Shown piece by piece: positions 15,102-23,901 of a stretch of DNA of 64,000 nt. The number at the start of each line of letters is the position of its first letter. Positions within the stretch are counted from its first letter, which is position 1. Source of the stretch: a virus. The translations under genes were made by a program, and so were the position numbers. The notes below the pieces were generated by a model that was given only the letters and a program-made list of their open reading frames with translations, had not been told where the DNA came from and did no database searches. The stretch covers positions 46,387 to 110,386 of IMG/VR virus record IMGVR_UViG_3300046804_004438; one strand, given 5' to 3'.

Positions 15102-15375
15102 TTGACATCCTTATTCCCATGTCCTTGTCTGATCTCTTCCATGGACCAAATGCAGCAGGATGATTACCTTCAACTCTAATAAAAGGCTTGTTTGTTTCAT
15201 TCTTGTTTGGGTTAGGAATAGTGACCATAGTCTTCTTTCCTCTTGCCCATTGCTTAAGCTGATTCAAAAGTTTATCAGTATAACTATGATCTTTTCTCAT
15301 AGCCTTTACAGTCTCTTTTGATACACTACCATACTTACCTTTAGAAACGTATGTCTTTCTTTTCTTGGCTGCCAT
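15094..15375 (-). CDS. Small basic hypothetical protein
   Basis: 93 residues from ATG (MAAKKRKTYVSKGKYGS); the in-frame TTG two codons upstream is less likely. Strongly basic, with TMVTIPNPNKNETNKPFIRV. Pattern recalled from T4-like phages; possibly nucleic-acid binding. Confidence 0.55.
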   Translation of the reverse strand: MAAKKRKTYVSKGKYGSVSKETVKAMRKDHSYTDKLLNQLKQWARGKKTMVTIPNPNKNETNKPFIRVEGNHPAAFGPWKRSDKDMGIRMSND

Positions 15376-15377
15376 AA

Positions 15378-15602
15378 TCAATCATCCTCTGATACATCAA
15401 TAATCTTTTTTTCAATAACACTCATACAAGCAATACACTTAAAGTAAACCATACTTGCTTGAGGGTTTCTACCATTTAATGCAAAATTTGTGAGAACTAA
15501 GGATCTGTTACCTGAACCACATTTAGGACAATTACCTACTACTACAGGTACATTACTACCCTGTTCAGCACAGACCCTTATTTGTTCATCACTTCTTTGC
15601 AT
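15378..15602 (-). CDS. Zinc-ribbon protein
   Basis: 74 residues from ATG (MQRSDEQIRVCAEQG). Two pairs of cysteines, NCPKCGSGN and FKCIACMSV, form a four-Cys zinc ribbon. A longer upstream frame would run through the Lys/Ala-rich gene, so the short start is used. Overlaps that gene by 14 bp. Role unknown; such ribbons often bind nucleic acid. Confidence 0.65.
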   Translation of the reverse strand: MQRSDEQIRVCAEQGSNVPVVVGNCPKCGSGNRSLVLTNFALNGRNPQASMVYFKCIACMSVIEKKIIDVSEDD

Positions 15603-15834
15603 TCTTCTTTGTGTTCTTTGCTTTTGCTTTTGGTGCAGCTGCTTTTGCTTTCTTTGCTGGCTTTGATTCAGCTTTGATAGCTTCTGCAATCTTTGTTTCT
15701 ACTTCTTTAAGTTCAGCTGATGCTGTTTGTACTACTGCTGCAGCTGCATTCTGTACTTTTACTTCTACTTGCTTTACTTCTTGTTTGACTTCATTGAGTC
15801 CAACACCAAAGAATTCTTTAAGCCAATTTAACAT
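15589..15834 (-). CDS. Ala/Lys-rich helical protein
   Basis: 81 residues. N-terminal amphipathic segment (LNWLKEFFGVGLNEVKQEV), long Ala/Val/Glu helix and a histone-like KKAKAAAPKAKAKNTKKNAKK tail, which suggests DNA or membrane association. No family recognised. Overlaps the RuvC-like gene by 17 bp. Confidence 0.55.
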   Translation of the reverse strand: MLNWLKEFFGVGLNEVKQEVKQVEVKVQNAAAAVVQTASAELKEVETKIAEAIKAESKPAKKAKAAAPKAKAKNTKKNAKK

Positions 15835-16375
15835 TTTTTAACTCCTGTTCATATCCATATTTACAAATAAAATAACTGTCAATAATATCTGAAGATGGGT
15901 TCCATTGGTTATCTGATAACCCTAGCTTCTTTTTAATATTATATCCAGTGTTTTCTTCAAACACATCCTGTAATAATTGTTTGTTGGCATTTCCTTTGCC
16001 AGTTGCAAACTTCTTAATTACAGTAGGAGGAACTATAGTATAATCATAGCACCTTCTAAACAAAAAGTGTTTAAGCAAGCCAGCATTCTCGGCTATATTA
16101 AACACCCTGCCTGTCGATCCCATCGAGTACCCTTCTATGTATACCTTAGCATCTTCAGGAATCTTATTGATTGCCCATTTGGCAATATTATAGTATCTTT
16201 GTTCATCGCTGTAATAATCTTCATGTTGATCGCCATGAATATTATCAAAATCTACATCATATTTTTTAGTATCTGTCAGGTAATAAAAATTACACTTTGA
16301 GAAACCAAAATTTTTAGAATCACAAATACATACACAAGGAGATGACAAACTATAATCAATACCAACAATAACCAT
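15818..16375 (-). CDS. RuvC-like Holliday-junction resolvase
   Basis: RNase H-fold nuclease. First-strand Asp in MVIVGIDYSLSSP, Glu in KVYIEGYSMGSTG, PPTVIKKFATGKGNANKQ and the C-terminal Asp pair in SSDIIDSYFICKYG are the RuvC pattern. 185 residues versus 173 for RuvC. Probably resolves recombination intermediates before packaging, in place of T4 endonuclease VII, which is not seen in the window. Confidence 0.82.
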   Translation of the reverse strand: MVIVGIDYSLSSPCVCICDSKNFGFSKCNFYYLTDTKKYDVDFDNIHGDQHEDYYSDEQRYYNIAKWAINKIPEDAKVYIEGYSMGSTGRVFNIAENAGLLKHFLFRRCYDYTIVPPTVIKKFATGKGNANKQLLQDVFEENTGYNIKKKLGLSDNQWNPSSDIIDSYFICKYGYEQELKNVKLA

Positions 16376-16384
16376 ATAAATTAA

Positions 16385-16615
16385 TTATTCATCCTCACCA
16401 TAATCAAAACCATCTTCATCATCTTCATACTTATCTTCGTCTTCATCATCCCATACATATCTGCTCAAAACATTGTCAAATACATCATCTTGACCTTCGC
16501 TATCTGAAGCATCTCTTGTGCCAACAAGGTCAAACAATTTTCTATATATTTCGCCTCTTGTTGCATCTTCTCTAACAGATTCTGTTAAAACTTCAATTAG
16601 TGCATCCCAATCCAT
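16385..16615 (-). CDS. Acidic hypothetical protein
   Basis: 76 residues; the last 25 are almost all Asp and Glu (DDEDEDKYEDDEDGFDYGEDE). Acidic tails like this occur in DNA mimics and ssDNA-binding partners; no family recognised. Overlaps the DUF1289 gene by 23 bp. Confidence 0.5.
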   Translation of the reverse strand: MDWDALIEVLTESVREDATRGEIYRKLFDLVGTRDASDSEGQDDVFDNVLSRYVWDDEDEDKYEDDEDGFDYGEDE

Positions 16616-16775
16616 TATTATTTTCCTTTAGTTTATTGATGATCTGCTTTCTTTGATCATTAGTATATATACGCCATTGTCTAATCTGTTCTACAGTCCT
16701 ACCACACCCAATACAAATAGATGTGACAGGATCTAATTTACACACTTTTATACAGGGTGTCAGAATAGTTCGCAT
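16593..16775 (-). CDS. DUF1289-like cysteine protein
   Basis: 60 residues from ATG (MRTILTPCIKVCKLD), which overlaps the end of the RNR gene by 16 bp. Motif PCIKVCKLDPVTSICIGCGR and then RQWRIYTNDQRKQII is the complete DUF1289 signature with four Cys, probably a metal site. DUF1289 is common in proteobacteria; function unknown. Confidence 0.8.
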   Translation of the reverse strand: MRTILTPCIKVCKLDPVTSICIGCGRTVEQIRQWRIYTNDQRKQIINKLKENNNGLGCTN

Positions 16776-18973
16776 CCACCACCAACACAAGCAGCAGAAC
16801 CAATTGTATCTACATCTATATATTTGACTTCTTTTAACTCATCTTCCCACTTAATGTCTGAGATAGTCTGTTGAATCTTTTCCCACTTGTGTAGTAGATA
16901 AACATCCTTGAAGCAGTATTCTGCTTTCTTAAGATCACCATTAAAATAGTTAGTGGCAAACTTCTTGAAACGACGAATCCAATCTTTCTTAAGAGTGTTC
17001 TGATGATTATCTGCAGTAAGATCTTCACCATAACCGTTTGCAGTCATACAGGCAAGCCAAAGATTATCAAACGACTTAAGAGCCTCAACAATAAGACCAG
17101 ATGCCATAATTGCACCTGCACCGTACTTCTCAGTCAACTGAGCTGCATTCAATACCTGTGTGTTTGGTGCTTGGAAATAATCCTTATCACCCGTCATAGG
17201 AAGGAATGAAATACCAGCAAAATAATTGCGGTTGTCATAAACATAGTTTTCAATCTCGTCCCAATTGTCGACGATAACAGTATTAGACACATTGTGGCGT
17301 ATGCCAGGATGAGCACATCTATCAATATTCGTACCTGCATTAACCCAGAACTCCTGTGCTTTCTTAATTAGATCAAGGTGCTTGATACCAATGAGATCAT
17401 CCTTGAAGATTGAGCCTTCTTTAGCAACAACTGGGAATGAAACAACATAGTCAGTCTTACCTGCTGACCATGCTGACTCTTCTACCATGTTAGGATTAAT
17501 TCTCTTGATTAGTTTTGCAACTTCTGTATCTTTGTTTAACTGAATGTTACGAATATACATTGGAGAGTGATCGGCATGAATACCAGATGCAGTCATGAGA
17601 AGTACTGATGCATTACCAGATGGCTTAACGCATGTTGTACGAGCAGCAGGGTTAATACCAAGAAGCTCTGCTACTTCTTTGTTTGTTTGCTTGACAATCT
17701 CTGCACCCTTTGCAAGGATCTTTTCATCAAACAATGTTTTAGGATTGTTCATCCAGCCTGTTACAGATACACCGAGCAGTGCCTCACGGTCAAAAATTGC
17801 CTTTGATGTTTCAGAAAGAAACTTAAAGTCTGTATAACCAGCCTGTAGTGTTCCTAAGATAGAAGCAGCACGACATGCCTTATAGAATGTTTCTTCGTTA
17901 TCACATTGACCACCGTTGATCTCAGTGAGATTACATCCTTGCCAACCTGACTTACCATCAATCTGAGGATACATACCAATCTCAACACATGGATTAGTTG
18001 TAATATCTTTATCATCAACAAAGAAGAATCCTGGCTCACCATACTGCTTGATTGATGTCATTAAGGAAGCAAATTGTTCTCTTGTAATTTCATTACGAAC
18101 AATAACAGCACTGTTGTTAGAACGACCGCGCTGTGGGTTATCAATATACCAACTACCAGTCTTGGCACTTGCCATCTCTTGATCGTCTGCAGAGAAAAGA
18201 CAGATAGTAGCAGAACGGCGAACGCCGCCAGCAAGCACTGCATCAGCAGCATGCATAACAATATCATAGACATGGATTGGCCTCAATGATGCGGTCTTCT
18301 CGTTAAGAGTAAGACCTGTTAAAATATATTCAATACGATCTAGTGAACGACGAAGAGGTTCTGGACCTGGTGCCTTGAAACCTCCAGAAATCTTTGATCC
18401 TTTAGGACGAACTAGTGAAAGATCAAATGCTACCTTACGGCCTGCATATTCAGGAAATTTACCACCATTTTCAAAGAATGAAGACATAAGAACATCTAGT
18501 GCAGTTGCCCATCCTTCAATAGAATCTTCTACTGTATGAAGTTTAGGAGCCTTTGTACGATGTATTAATTTAGGAAGCTTTCCTACATGATGAGACTGAA
18601 CAGAAAATCCTGCACCAGCACCACAAAGAAGAATATAGAACACTTCACCAAAGAACTCAGGACGATCTGCATATGATGATGTACAATTATACATTCTCAT
18701 CTGATGTTTGAATAGTTGCTCACCACCAAACTGTAGAGCGCGCTGTGCACCAAGTACTAGCTTCTGCTTATATGCTGCAGCAGCCTCATCCATATAACCC
18801 ATTAACTTTGATGACATCTTGTCTGCATAGAAACCAGAATGCATTTTCATAACACGGTTAACAGCTTCTGACCATGTTTCATAACGACCCTCTTCTTCTA
18901 TGAAGCGAGCATAACCTTCATAAAACTTAGCATCGGAAAGTAATTTTTTTGTATCTTTATAAGCTGCAACCAT
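16760..18973 (-). CDS. nrdJ: Ribonucleotide reductase, class II (adenosylcobalamin-dependent, monomeric)
   Basis: Makes deoxynucleoside triphosphates for phage DNA. 737 residues, the length of the monomeric Lactobacillus-type RTP reductase. Key parts seen: MYNCTSSYAD (reducible Cys96), GGVRRSATICLFS, NPCVEIGMYP (active-site Cys/Glu), TTCVKPSGNAS and the C-terminal shuttle CVGGGCELF. No beta subunit is needed. The host must supply B12. Followed directly by DUF1289 and, 2 kb on, by glutaredoxin. Confidence 0.93.
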   Translation of the reverse strand: MVAAYKDTKKLLSDAKFYEGYARFIEEEGRYETWSEAVNRVMKMHSGFYADKMSSKLMGYMDEAAAAYKQKLVLGAQRALQFGGEQLFKHQMRMYNCTSSYADRPEFFGEVFYILLCGAGAGFSVQSHHVGKLPKLIHRTKAPKLHTVEDSIEGWATALDVLMSSFFENGGKFPEYAGRKVAFDLSLVRPKGSKISGGFKAPGPEPLRRSLDRIEYILTGLTLNEKTASLRPIHVYDIVMHAADAVLAGGVRRSATICLFSADDQEMASAKTGSWYIDNPQRGRSNNSAVIVRNEITREQFASLMTSIKQYGEPGFFFVDDKDITTNPCVEIGMYPQIDGKSGWQGCNLTEINGGQCDNEETFYKACRAASILGTLQAGYTDFKFLSETSKAIFDREALLGVSVTGWMNNPKTLFDEKILAKGAEIVKQTNKEVAELLGINPAARTTCVKPSGNASVLLMTASGIHADHSPMYIRNIQLNKDTEVAKLIKRINPNMVEESAWSAGKTDYVVSFPVVAKEGSIFKDDLIGIKHLDLIKKAQEFWVNAGTNIDRCAHPGIRHNVSNTVIVDNWDEIENYVYDNRNYFAGISFLPMTGDKDYFQAPNTQVLNAAQLTEKYGAGAIMASGLIVEALKSFDNLWLACMTANGYGEDLTADNHQNTLKKDWIRRFKKFATNYFNGDLKKAEYCFKDVYLLHKWEKIQQTISDIKWEDELKEVKYIDVDTIGSAACVGGGCELF

Positions 18974-18974
18974 T

Positions 18975-19133
18975 TCAGACCTCTTTTTGTTTTTCTTTTA
19001 AAATAATTTTATTATCTTCTATAACCCATTCGAGCTCAGTCTCTCGATTCCAACCAAGCTCATTAACCATTTGTTCAGGTATCTCAATATAGAGTTCGTT
19101 ATCTATATCCTGTTTTATTTCTACTATATGCAT
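18975..19133 (-). CDS. Small AbrB/MazE-like protein
   Basis: 52 residues (MHIVEIKQDIDNELYIEIPE ... LGWNRETELEWVIEDNKIIL). The pattern of IPEQMVNELGW followed by TELEWVIEDN is the swapped-hairpin AbrB/SpoVT half-barrel seen in small T4-like phage proteins and antitoxin-type regulators. Just upstream of RNR (stop and RNR start lie within 5 bp), so possibly co-expressed or regulatory. Confidence 0.55.
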   Translation of the reverse strand: MHIVEIKQDIDNELYIEIPEQMVNELGWNRETELEWVIEDNKIILKEKQKEV

Positions 19134-19135
19134 AA

Positions 19136-19720
19136 TCAATCTCTACTATAAAAACCTGTATTAAACGCAAACGATATTCTATCCTCACCTGATAAATTTT
19201 GCTTCACCTCATGTTCAACCCAACTAGGAAACATAATTAAATTACTTTCGCTTGGATATATACCCAACTTTGAACTATTAAATATATTATAGTTTTTCAT
19301 AATATCTGTTGGTGTGAATAATGATATTAAATTTGAAGGATGCTTTAGAACTAAACTACCAGAGTTTTCAGGAATCTTAACATAATACACACCAGAAATA
19401 TATGAGTTTGGATGAATATGATTTGAATTGTAGCTGTATGGATGATTAATATTGATCCACATACTTTCTACTCTAAGGTGTAAACTATCAATAAACTCTA
19501 TGCTATTTCTTATTTGCTCCAGTCTTTGATTTATTTCCTCAACTAACGGCTGTACTATCGGTTCATGGTCAATAAAGCTACTTTGCCAACCTCCCATATT
19601 AGTATACTTACGACCATCAGTGTTTTTCATTTGCTGATATGCAAATATTTCAAGCTTGTGATTATCAACAGTAAGTTTATCGGTAACCAACAATGTTGAA
19701 AATATCGATTCCACCTTCAC
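19136..19720 (-). CDS. 2OG-Fe(II) oxygenase (TIGR02466-like)
   Basis: 194 residues. SNHIHPNSYISGVYYVKIPENSG (shown in parts: HIHPNSYISG with the two His) followed by IMFPSWVEHEVKQN and RISFAFN gives the complete iron and 2-oxoglutarate site of this phage-rich family. Substrate unknown. It is distinct from the oxygenase at 2338. One-bp overlap with primase. Confidence 0.8.
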   Translation of the reverse strand: MKVESIFSTLLVTDKLTVDNHKLEIFAYQQMKNTDGRKYTNMGGWQSSFIDHEPIVQPLVEEINQRLEQIRNSIEFIDSLHLRVESMWININHPYSYNSNHIHPNSYISGVYYVKIPENSGSLVLKHPSNLISLFTPTDIMKNYNIFNSSKLGIYPSESNLIMFPSWVEHEVKQNLSGEDRISFAFNTGFYSRD

Positions 19721-20769
19721 TATACCTTACTCCACTGTTGAAGTCTCATCTTAGCAGAAAGACCAGAAAATGTATTAGAGTCAATAATAGCCTGTACAGC
19801 AGAACCGGATAGATCCTGCTTTAAAACCATATCATTTATATCTTTGTGTTCAATAAAATCTGGCCAGATACAGACTTTGTAGCCTTGATCCACTGCTTTG
19901 GAAATCTTTTTAACAATCTCTTTGTTTCGTGGCTCATTGTCATATACTACCGTTATCTTATCTCTATCTGTAATATTATTCAAGTTAATATCGGCTCCGG
20001 CCATTGCAATACAATTATCTAAGAAAAGACTATCAATTGGACCTTCTACGACATAGACATTCTTGTCTTTGTTGATCGTATCTAGTCCAAATACCTTTTC
20101 TTTTGTCTCGTCTAAGATAATTGTTGAATAGCGCATGCTAGTCGATTTACTCAACGAACGTCCAGTAAACCCAAAAACATAGCCTTTGGAATCAATGAAG
20201 GGAAAAACGATGCGTGGTTCATCGAGCTTTAAAGCTTTGTCGTTGAACTTGTTTGGCACTATCGAGTTTACCCAAGTGTAGTATATATGAGAATAGTAAA
20301 TTCGGTAGTGAGTGCTTGGAGGAATTTTTCGTTGCAAAACATATAGTTTTGCTGGATGATTTGCCTTCAATTGAGAAATTTTCTTTAATTCTTTGAATGG
20401 TTCAAAAGAATCAATACGCCTGCTAGAAAATTTTTCTATAGCAGGTGTGAATATTTCGCTTATCTCTTGAACAACATTATTGCCAGATTCTTTAAGGATT
20501 TCCAGCTTATATTCTGTATATAATGATTGGTTTTGTGTCTTTACGAAGTTGGAAAGCGAAGTACTAGCGCTACAATTAAAACACTTAAAATTGATGTGAC
20601 CATTGTGCTCGTAGAAATGTCCACGTGTCTTAAACCTATTACGTTGTGAATCTCCGCAAATTGGGCAACGGAACTTTGCAATATAAGGCTTAGTCTTTAC
20701 TACCTTGAACTGCTCGAGCTGTGTACCAACTAGTGAAGCATACTTTTGGTCAATCCATAATGTACTCAT
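19720..20769 (-). CDS. 61: DNA primase gp61 (T4-like)
   Basis: Synthesises RNA primers with the gp41 helicase. N-terminal zinc site CPICGDSQRN (Cys35, Cys38) and CFNC (Cys63, Cys66); TOPRIM domain VYVVEGPIDSLFLDNCIAMAG near residue 225 with the acidic pair further on (VVYDNEPRN). 349 residues versus 342 in T4. Own promoter at 20799-20826. Confidence 0.92.
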   Translation of the reverse strand: MSTLWIDQKYASLVGTQLEQFKVVKTKPYIAKFRCPICGDSQRNRFKTRGHFYEHNGHINFKCFNCSASTSLSNFVKTQNQSLYTEYKLEILKESGNNVVQEISEIFTPAIEKFSSRRIDSFEPFKELKKISQLKANHPAKLYVLQRKIPPSTHYRIYYSHIYYTWVNSIVPNKFNDKALKLDEPRIVFPFIDSKGYVFGFTGRSLSKSTSMRYSTIILDETKEKVFGLDTINKDKNVYVVEGPIDSLFLDNCIAMAGADINLNNITDRDKITVVYDNEPRNKEIVKKISKAVDQGYKVCIWPDFIEHKDINDMVLKQDLSGSAVQAIIDSNTFSGLSAKMRLQQWSKV

Positions 20770-20798
20770 TAAACTCTATCCTTTATGTGAACAGAGTT

Positions 20799-20826
20799 AT
20801 TATACAGTAACTATTTGAGAAGACAA
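20799..20826 (-). promoter_or_regulatory. Sigma70-like promoter for primase
   Basis: Minus strand: TTGTCT (20826-20821), 16-bp spacer, TATAAT (20804-20799). Confidence 0.65.
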
Positions 20827-20829
20827 CAA

Positions 20830-21108
20830 TTATTTTTGTTCGGATACAGTTTTTTCTGCATCATCATAAAACTGCTTTACAGCATCCATTTTTTGTTTGC
20901 ATGTGATGTTGTTCTTTTGCAGTTTTAAAATTAGCGCACCGACTTGTTTATTTGTCAGAGTATCAGATTTTGGGAACTTGGTTTCTACCGGACAGTCATA
21001 CATTGTATCTGGTGCCTTGACAACCTTATATTCTGGCGCAATAAGTTGTACAGCAGTCTGTGAGCAACCAGTAAGTAAAAGAGGCAATAATATAACTAAT
21101 CTTTTCAT
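20830..21108 (-). CDS. Outer-membrane lipoprotein spanin subunit (o-spanin, Rz1-like)
   Basis: 92 residues with a short signal peptide and lipobox LLTGC (lipidated Cys15), then a soluble part with a C-terminal helix. Overlaps the inner-membrane partner by 4 bp. A membrane-anchored coiled-coil protein followed by a small lipoprotein is the layout of two-gene spanins that fuse the membranes at lysis. No overlap-embedded Rz1 is needed. Confidence 0.65.
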   Translation of the reverse strand: MKRLVILLPLLLTGCSQTAVQLIAPEYKVVKAPDTMYDCPVETKFPKSDTLTNKQVGALILKLQKNNITCKQKMDAVKQFYDDAEKTVSEQK

Positions 21109-21509
21109 TTCTTTTTCTCACCATAAGTTGCATCTAACTGTTTAACAATACTCTTTAGATAGGGAGAAGCATCATCTGTTACAGGTTTTGCTTCTGGAGT
21201 AGCTGGTTTAGTATCTTCTGCAGCCTGTCTTTCAATATCTTCTAGAAGTTTCTTTGCTTCTGCTTCTTTCTTTGCAGTCTCTTCTTGAATCTTAGTAGCA
21301 GTATCAGCAATAACTTCCGTCTTCTGTTGAAACTCTTCTTGTTTCTTATTAAACAATTCTTGCTGCATAGTATTAAACTTTTCAGTAGCCTCATTCCACA
21401 AATTGTGATCATGAACAGCAAGCCAACCAAAGAATGCAGAAGACAATAAAATAGCAATACCAATATATTGGCCAATACGATTATTTAAAAAGAAACCAAT
21501 GAAAGGCAT
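21105..21509 (-). CDS. Inner-membrane spanin subunit (i-spanin, Rz-like)
   Basis: 134 residues: N-terminal transmembrane anchor (IGQYIGIAILLSSAFFGWLA), then a long Lys/Glu/Gln coiled coil (about 40-100) reaching into the periplasm. Paired with the lipoprotein directly downstream. Call rests on topology and gene order. Confidence 0.62.
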   Translation of the reverse strand: MPFIGFFLNNRIGQYIGIAILLSSAFFGWLAVHDHNLWNEATEKFNTMQQELFNKKQEEFQQKTEVIADTATKIQEETAKKEAEAKKLLEDIERQAAEDTKPATPEAKPVTDDASPYLKSIVKQLDATYGEKKK

Positions 21510-21510
21510 A

Positions 21511-22875
21511 TCAGGGTCTTCCTAATGATAAAAATTTATCTTGTTTTGTTTTCTTGTAGTCGTTAAGTTTATCCAGATATCCAGCATTACGGAGATCTTT
21601 GAAAATAAGATTACCAAATGCAAACTCACCTTCTTTGGCAATAGAATCACCACGCATCTTTTTAATCTTGTCTTTTAGAATGTCAATTGTATCATCACTG
21701 GAATTATCTGTGATTAGCTTATCAATCATATCCTTGTAGAACTGTACCTTCTTTTGTAGATGATAATCATCTTCAAAATTTAGATCTAACATCTGAGGAC
21801 GAGCAATCCATCTGTTCTGAATTAAGGAATACACACCCTGATTTGCATGAGGCTTTTCATCTATATCCTGAGCATATAGTTCTACAGGATATCCGTAGAT
21901 TGAAATATTTGGATGTTGTAGAGTCCAAAGAATCTTCTTATCTTGCAGATACTCATCAACAAATGCTCTGTCAGGATTGATTGATGCTCTTGACATAACT
22001 ATATGAAGATCTATATCAGAGTTAGGTGTATAGTTGTAGTTTACATTACCACCAGTGATTACTACATCATATATTAAATCAGGGGATATCTTTGCAAATG
22101 CTACCCATGCATCAGCAATTTGTATCAACTTGTCTTTTACATCCTGCTTCAATTCACCTACCGTATCCCAGATCTTTGGATTCAATTGTTTGTGGTATTG
22201 AAGTGTAGTTTCTTCTAAAAGACTTTCTGCTACCTTATTTTGTACTGTAACAATTTCTGTAGAAGATTTATTATTCTTTTTTGTCTGAACACCAACAGTA
22301 TTCTGAGAACCCTGCATAATCTGTTCAGATTGTGTCATAGCTTTTGCTCGTCTTAGCTGAACAAGAAATGGTTGTAGACTCTGTGATGATTTTTTCTGAT
22401 GTTTTTTCTGAGCAGCAATAGACACACCAGGCTCTCCTTTATATGATCCAGGAGGCTGACCAAGCCCTGCTATATCTCCAGAACCTGCACTATTGATAGC
22501 AGCAGTGCCGTCTTCGTTGAGTTCTACTAACTGATCGTATATCTCGTTAAATTGTTGTTCTACAAATAATTGTAGCTGTTCGTCTGTCACATCTTCTCTG
22601 ATAGGAGTAGATCTTAGAAGGAACATTGCAGCAGCAATCGTACCTAATCTTGAAGCACCACCAGGAATTTTTGAAATTAGTTTTTTCAAATTGATTACCA
22701 TTACATCAAATAAACCAAGAATTCTGGTTTCTTGAGGAGTAAATCTGCTACGAGGTTTTAGGAAATTACCTTTGTCATCAATGAGATTGTATGTATACGC
22801 AGGCATCTTATTAAAAGGTGTTGTAAGTTTTTTAATAAACTGGTATGCTAATACAGTATCAACAACGCCTGCCAT
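21511..22875 (-). CDS. Virion-type protein with nucleotidyltransferase domain
   Basis: 454 residues. N-terminal 120 residues hydrophobic/helical, Gly/Gln-rich linker (130-215), then a minimal nucleotidyltransferase core: ITGGNVNYNYTPNSDIDLHIVM with GG at 275-276 and Asp287/Asp289. A late-type promoter (22930-22937) precedes it, and such multi-domain proteins are often packaged. Target of the transferase unknown. Confidence 0.65.
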   Translation of the reverse strand: MAGVVDTVLAYQFIKKLTTPFNKMPAYTYNLIDDKGNFLKPRSRFTPQETRILGLFDVMVINLKKLISKIPGGASRLGTIAAAMFLLRSTPIREDVTDEQLQLFVEQQFNEIYDQLVELNEDGTAAINSAGSGDIAGLGQPPGSYKGEPGVSIAAQKKHQKKSSQSLQPFLVQLRRAKAMTQSEQIMQGSQNTVGVQTKKNNKSSTEIVTVQNKVAESLLEETTLQYHKQLNPKIWDTVGELKQDVKDKLIQIADAWVAFAKISPDLIYDVVITGGNVNYNYTPNSDIDLHIVMSRASINPDRAFVDEYLQDKKILWTLQHPNISIYGYPVELYAQDIDEKPHANQGVYSLIQNRWIARPQMLDLNFEDDYHLQKKVQFYKDMIDKLITDNSSDDTIDILKDKIKKMRGDSIAKEGEFAFGNLIFKDLRNAGYLDKLNDYKKTKQDKFLSLGRP

Positions 22876-22876
22876 T

Positions 22877-23266
22877 TTAGATTTTCCTAAGTTCTTCTAG
22901 TATTTTTTCGTCGTGGGAAATTTCTTTAGTATTTATAGTTCTGTTTTCTATGCCAACATTCTCTACTTTTTCAGGAAGAACATTCAAAAATAGCAGAAAA
23001 GATTTAATCTGTGATTCTAGACCTTTGCATTTTAAAAACAACATCTTCACTGTTGCATGAGGTCCAAATACGTTATTGAGAATTATAATATGATTAAGAA
23101 TTAGACGTTCTTTGAGGTCACCCTCTTCTATGTAACGATTTAACAATCTCTTTATATATTTTAGTCTTTTGAGATCATCATAAAATTCTACAGTATCATA
23201 ACACTGTGGATTATCATAATGTTTGGCTGCATATAAAAGAAAATTAAATTCGTCTAATTTATCCAT
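22877..23266 (-). CDS. Conserved hypothetical phage protein
   Basis: 129 residues from ATG (MDKLDEFNFLLYAAKHYDN), placed just after the upstream stop; a TTG three codons earlier is possible. Helical, with ERLILNHIIILNNVFGPHATVKMLFL, a pattern recalled in many T4-like phages (core gene of unknown function). Confidence 0.6.
   Translation of the reverse strand: MDKLDEFNFLLYAAKHYDNPQCYDTVEFYDDLKRLKYIKRLLNRYIEEGDLKERLILNHIIILNNVFGPHATVKMLFLKCKGLESQIKSFLLFLNVLPEKVENVGIENRTINTKEISHDEKILEELRKI
22930..22937 (-). promoter_or_regulatory. Late promoter element (TATAAATA)
   Basis: Perfect T4 late -10 on the minus strand in the 3' end of the upstream gene, about 55 bp before the 22875 start. Confidence 0.6.
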
Positions 23267-23268
23267 TT

Positions 23269-23892
23269 TTAACAATTATCAAATAAAATTACATGAGCAT
23301 TAAAATTAGCATTGAACGATTGATCATAAATTTCCAATCCATCACCTTCACCATATTGATCAACACTACCACTTACAATGTATAGGTAGCTTTTACCATT
23401 TGGAACAATTGTAAAGTTTTTATTAAGGTTTCCACAATATATTTTCATATTATTATTTAGAGTCAAATTTAACAACTCAAAATTTATACCTCTTTTAACT
23501 ATACTATATCTTGGTTGAGGTTCTTGTTTATTAGGAATCATCCATAATTGAAGATATCTAGCGGGAGTACTTGAAATACATTTTTCAGTATGCCATATAC
23601 TATCACCGCACCACATATGTTGAACATCACCGGGTTCAGCATATGTTACATTACCAAGATTATCAGTATGTTCTAGTTTACCCTCTACTATATAACCAAG
23701 TATATCATAATTCTTATGTTCATGGTTTGGAACCATTTTACCTGGTTGTAAAATATCATCATTAATAACTTTTAGCGATCCATAATTCATGTATTTTGGA
23801 TCCCAATATGTGTTATTACTAAAAGTTCTTCTGCTAGTGATCCATGGCCAATCTAACAAACCACGAGTGTTAGCAGGTCTATATACGATCAT
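23269..23892 (-). CDS. Pirin-like cupin protein
   Basis: Iron-binding bicupin related to pirin/YhaK. 207 residues. RRTFSNNTYWDPKYMNYGSL, then the metal site His57 and His59 (PNHEHKNYDIL), then His101 and Glu103 (IWHTE): the same four ligands and spacing as in pirins. Some pirins have quercetinase activity, others bind transcription factors; function in a phage is unknown. Next to tail-fibre genes. Confidence 0.85.
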   Translation of the reverse strand: MIVYRPANTRGLLDWPWITSRRTFSNNTYWDPKYMNYGSLKVINDDILQPGKMVPNHEHKNYDILGYIVEGKLEHTDNLGNVTYAEPGDVQHMWCGDSIWHTEKCISSTPARYLQLWMIPNKQEPQPRYSIVKRGINFELLNLTLNNNMKIYCGNLNKNFTIVPNGKSYLYIVSGSVDQYGEGDGLEIYDQSFNANFNAHVILFDNC

Positions 23893-23901
23893 TAATTTTT
23901 A

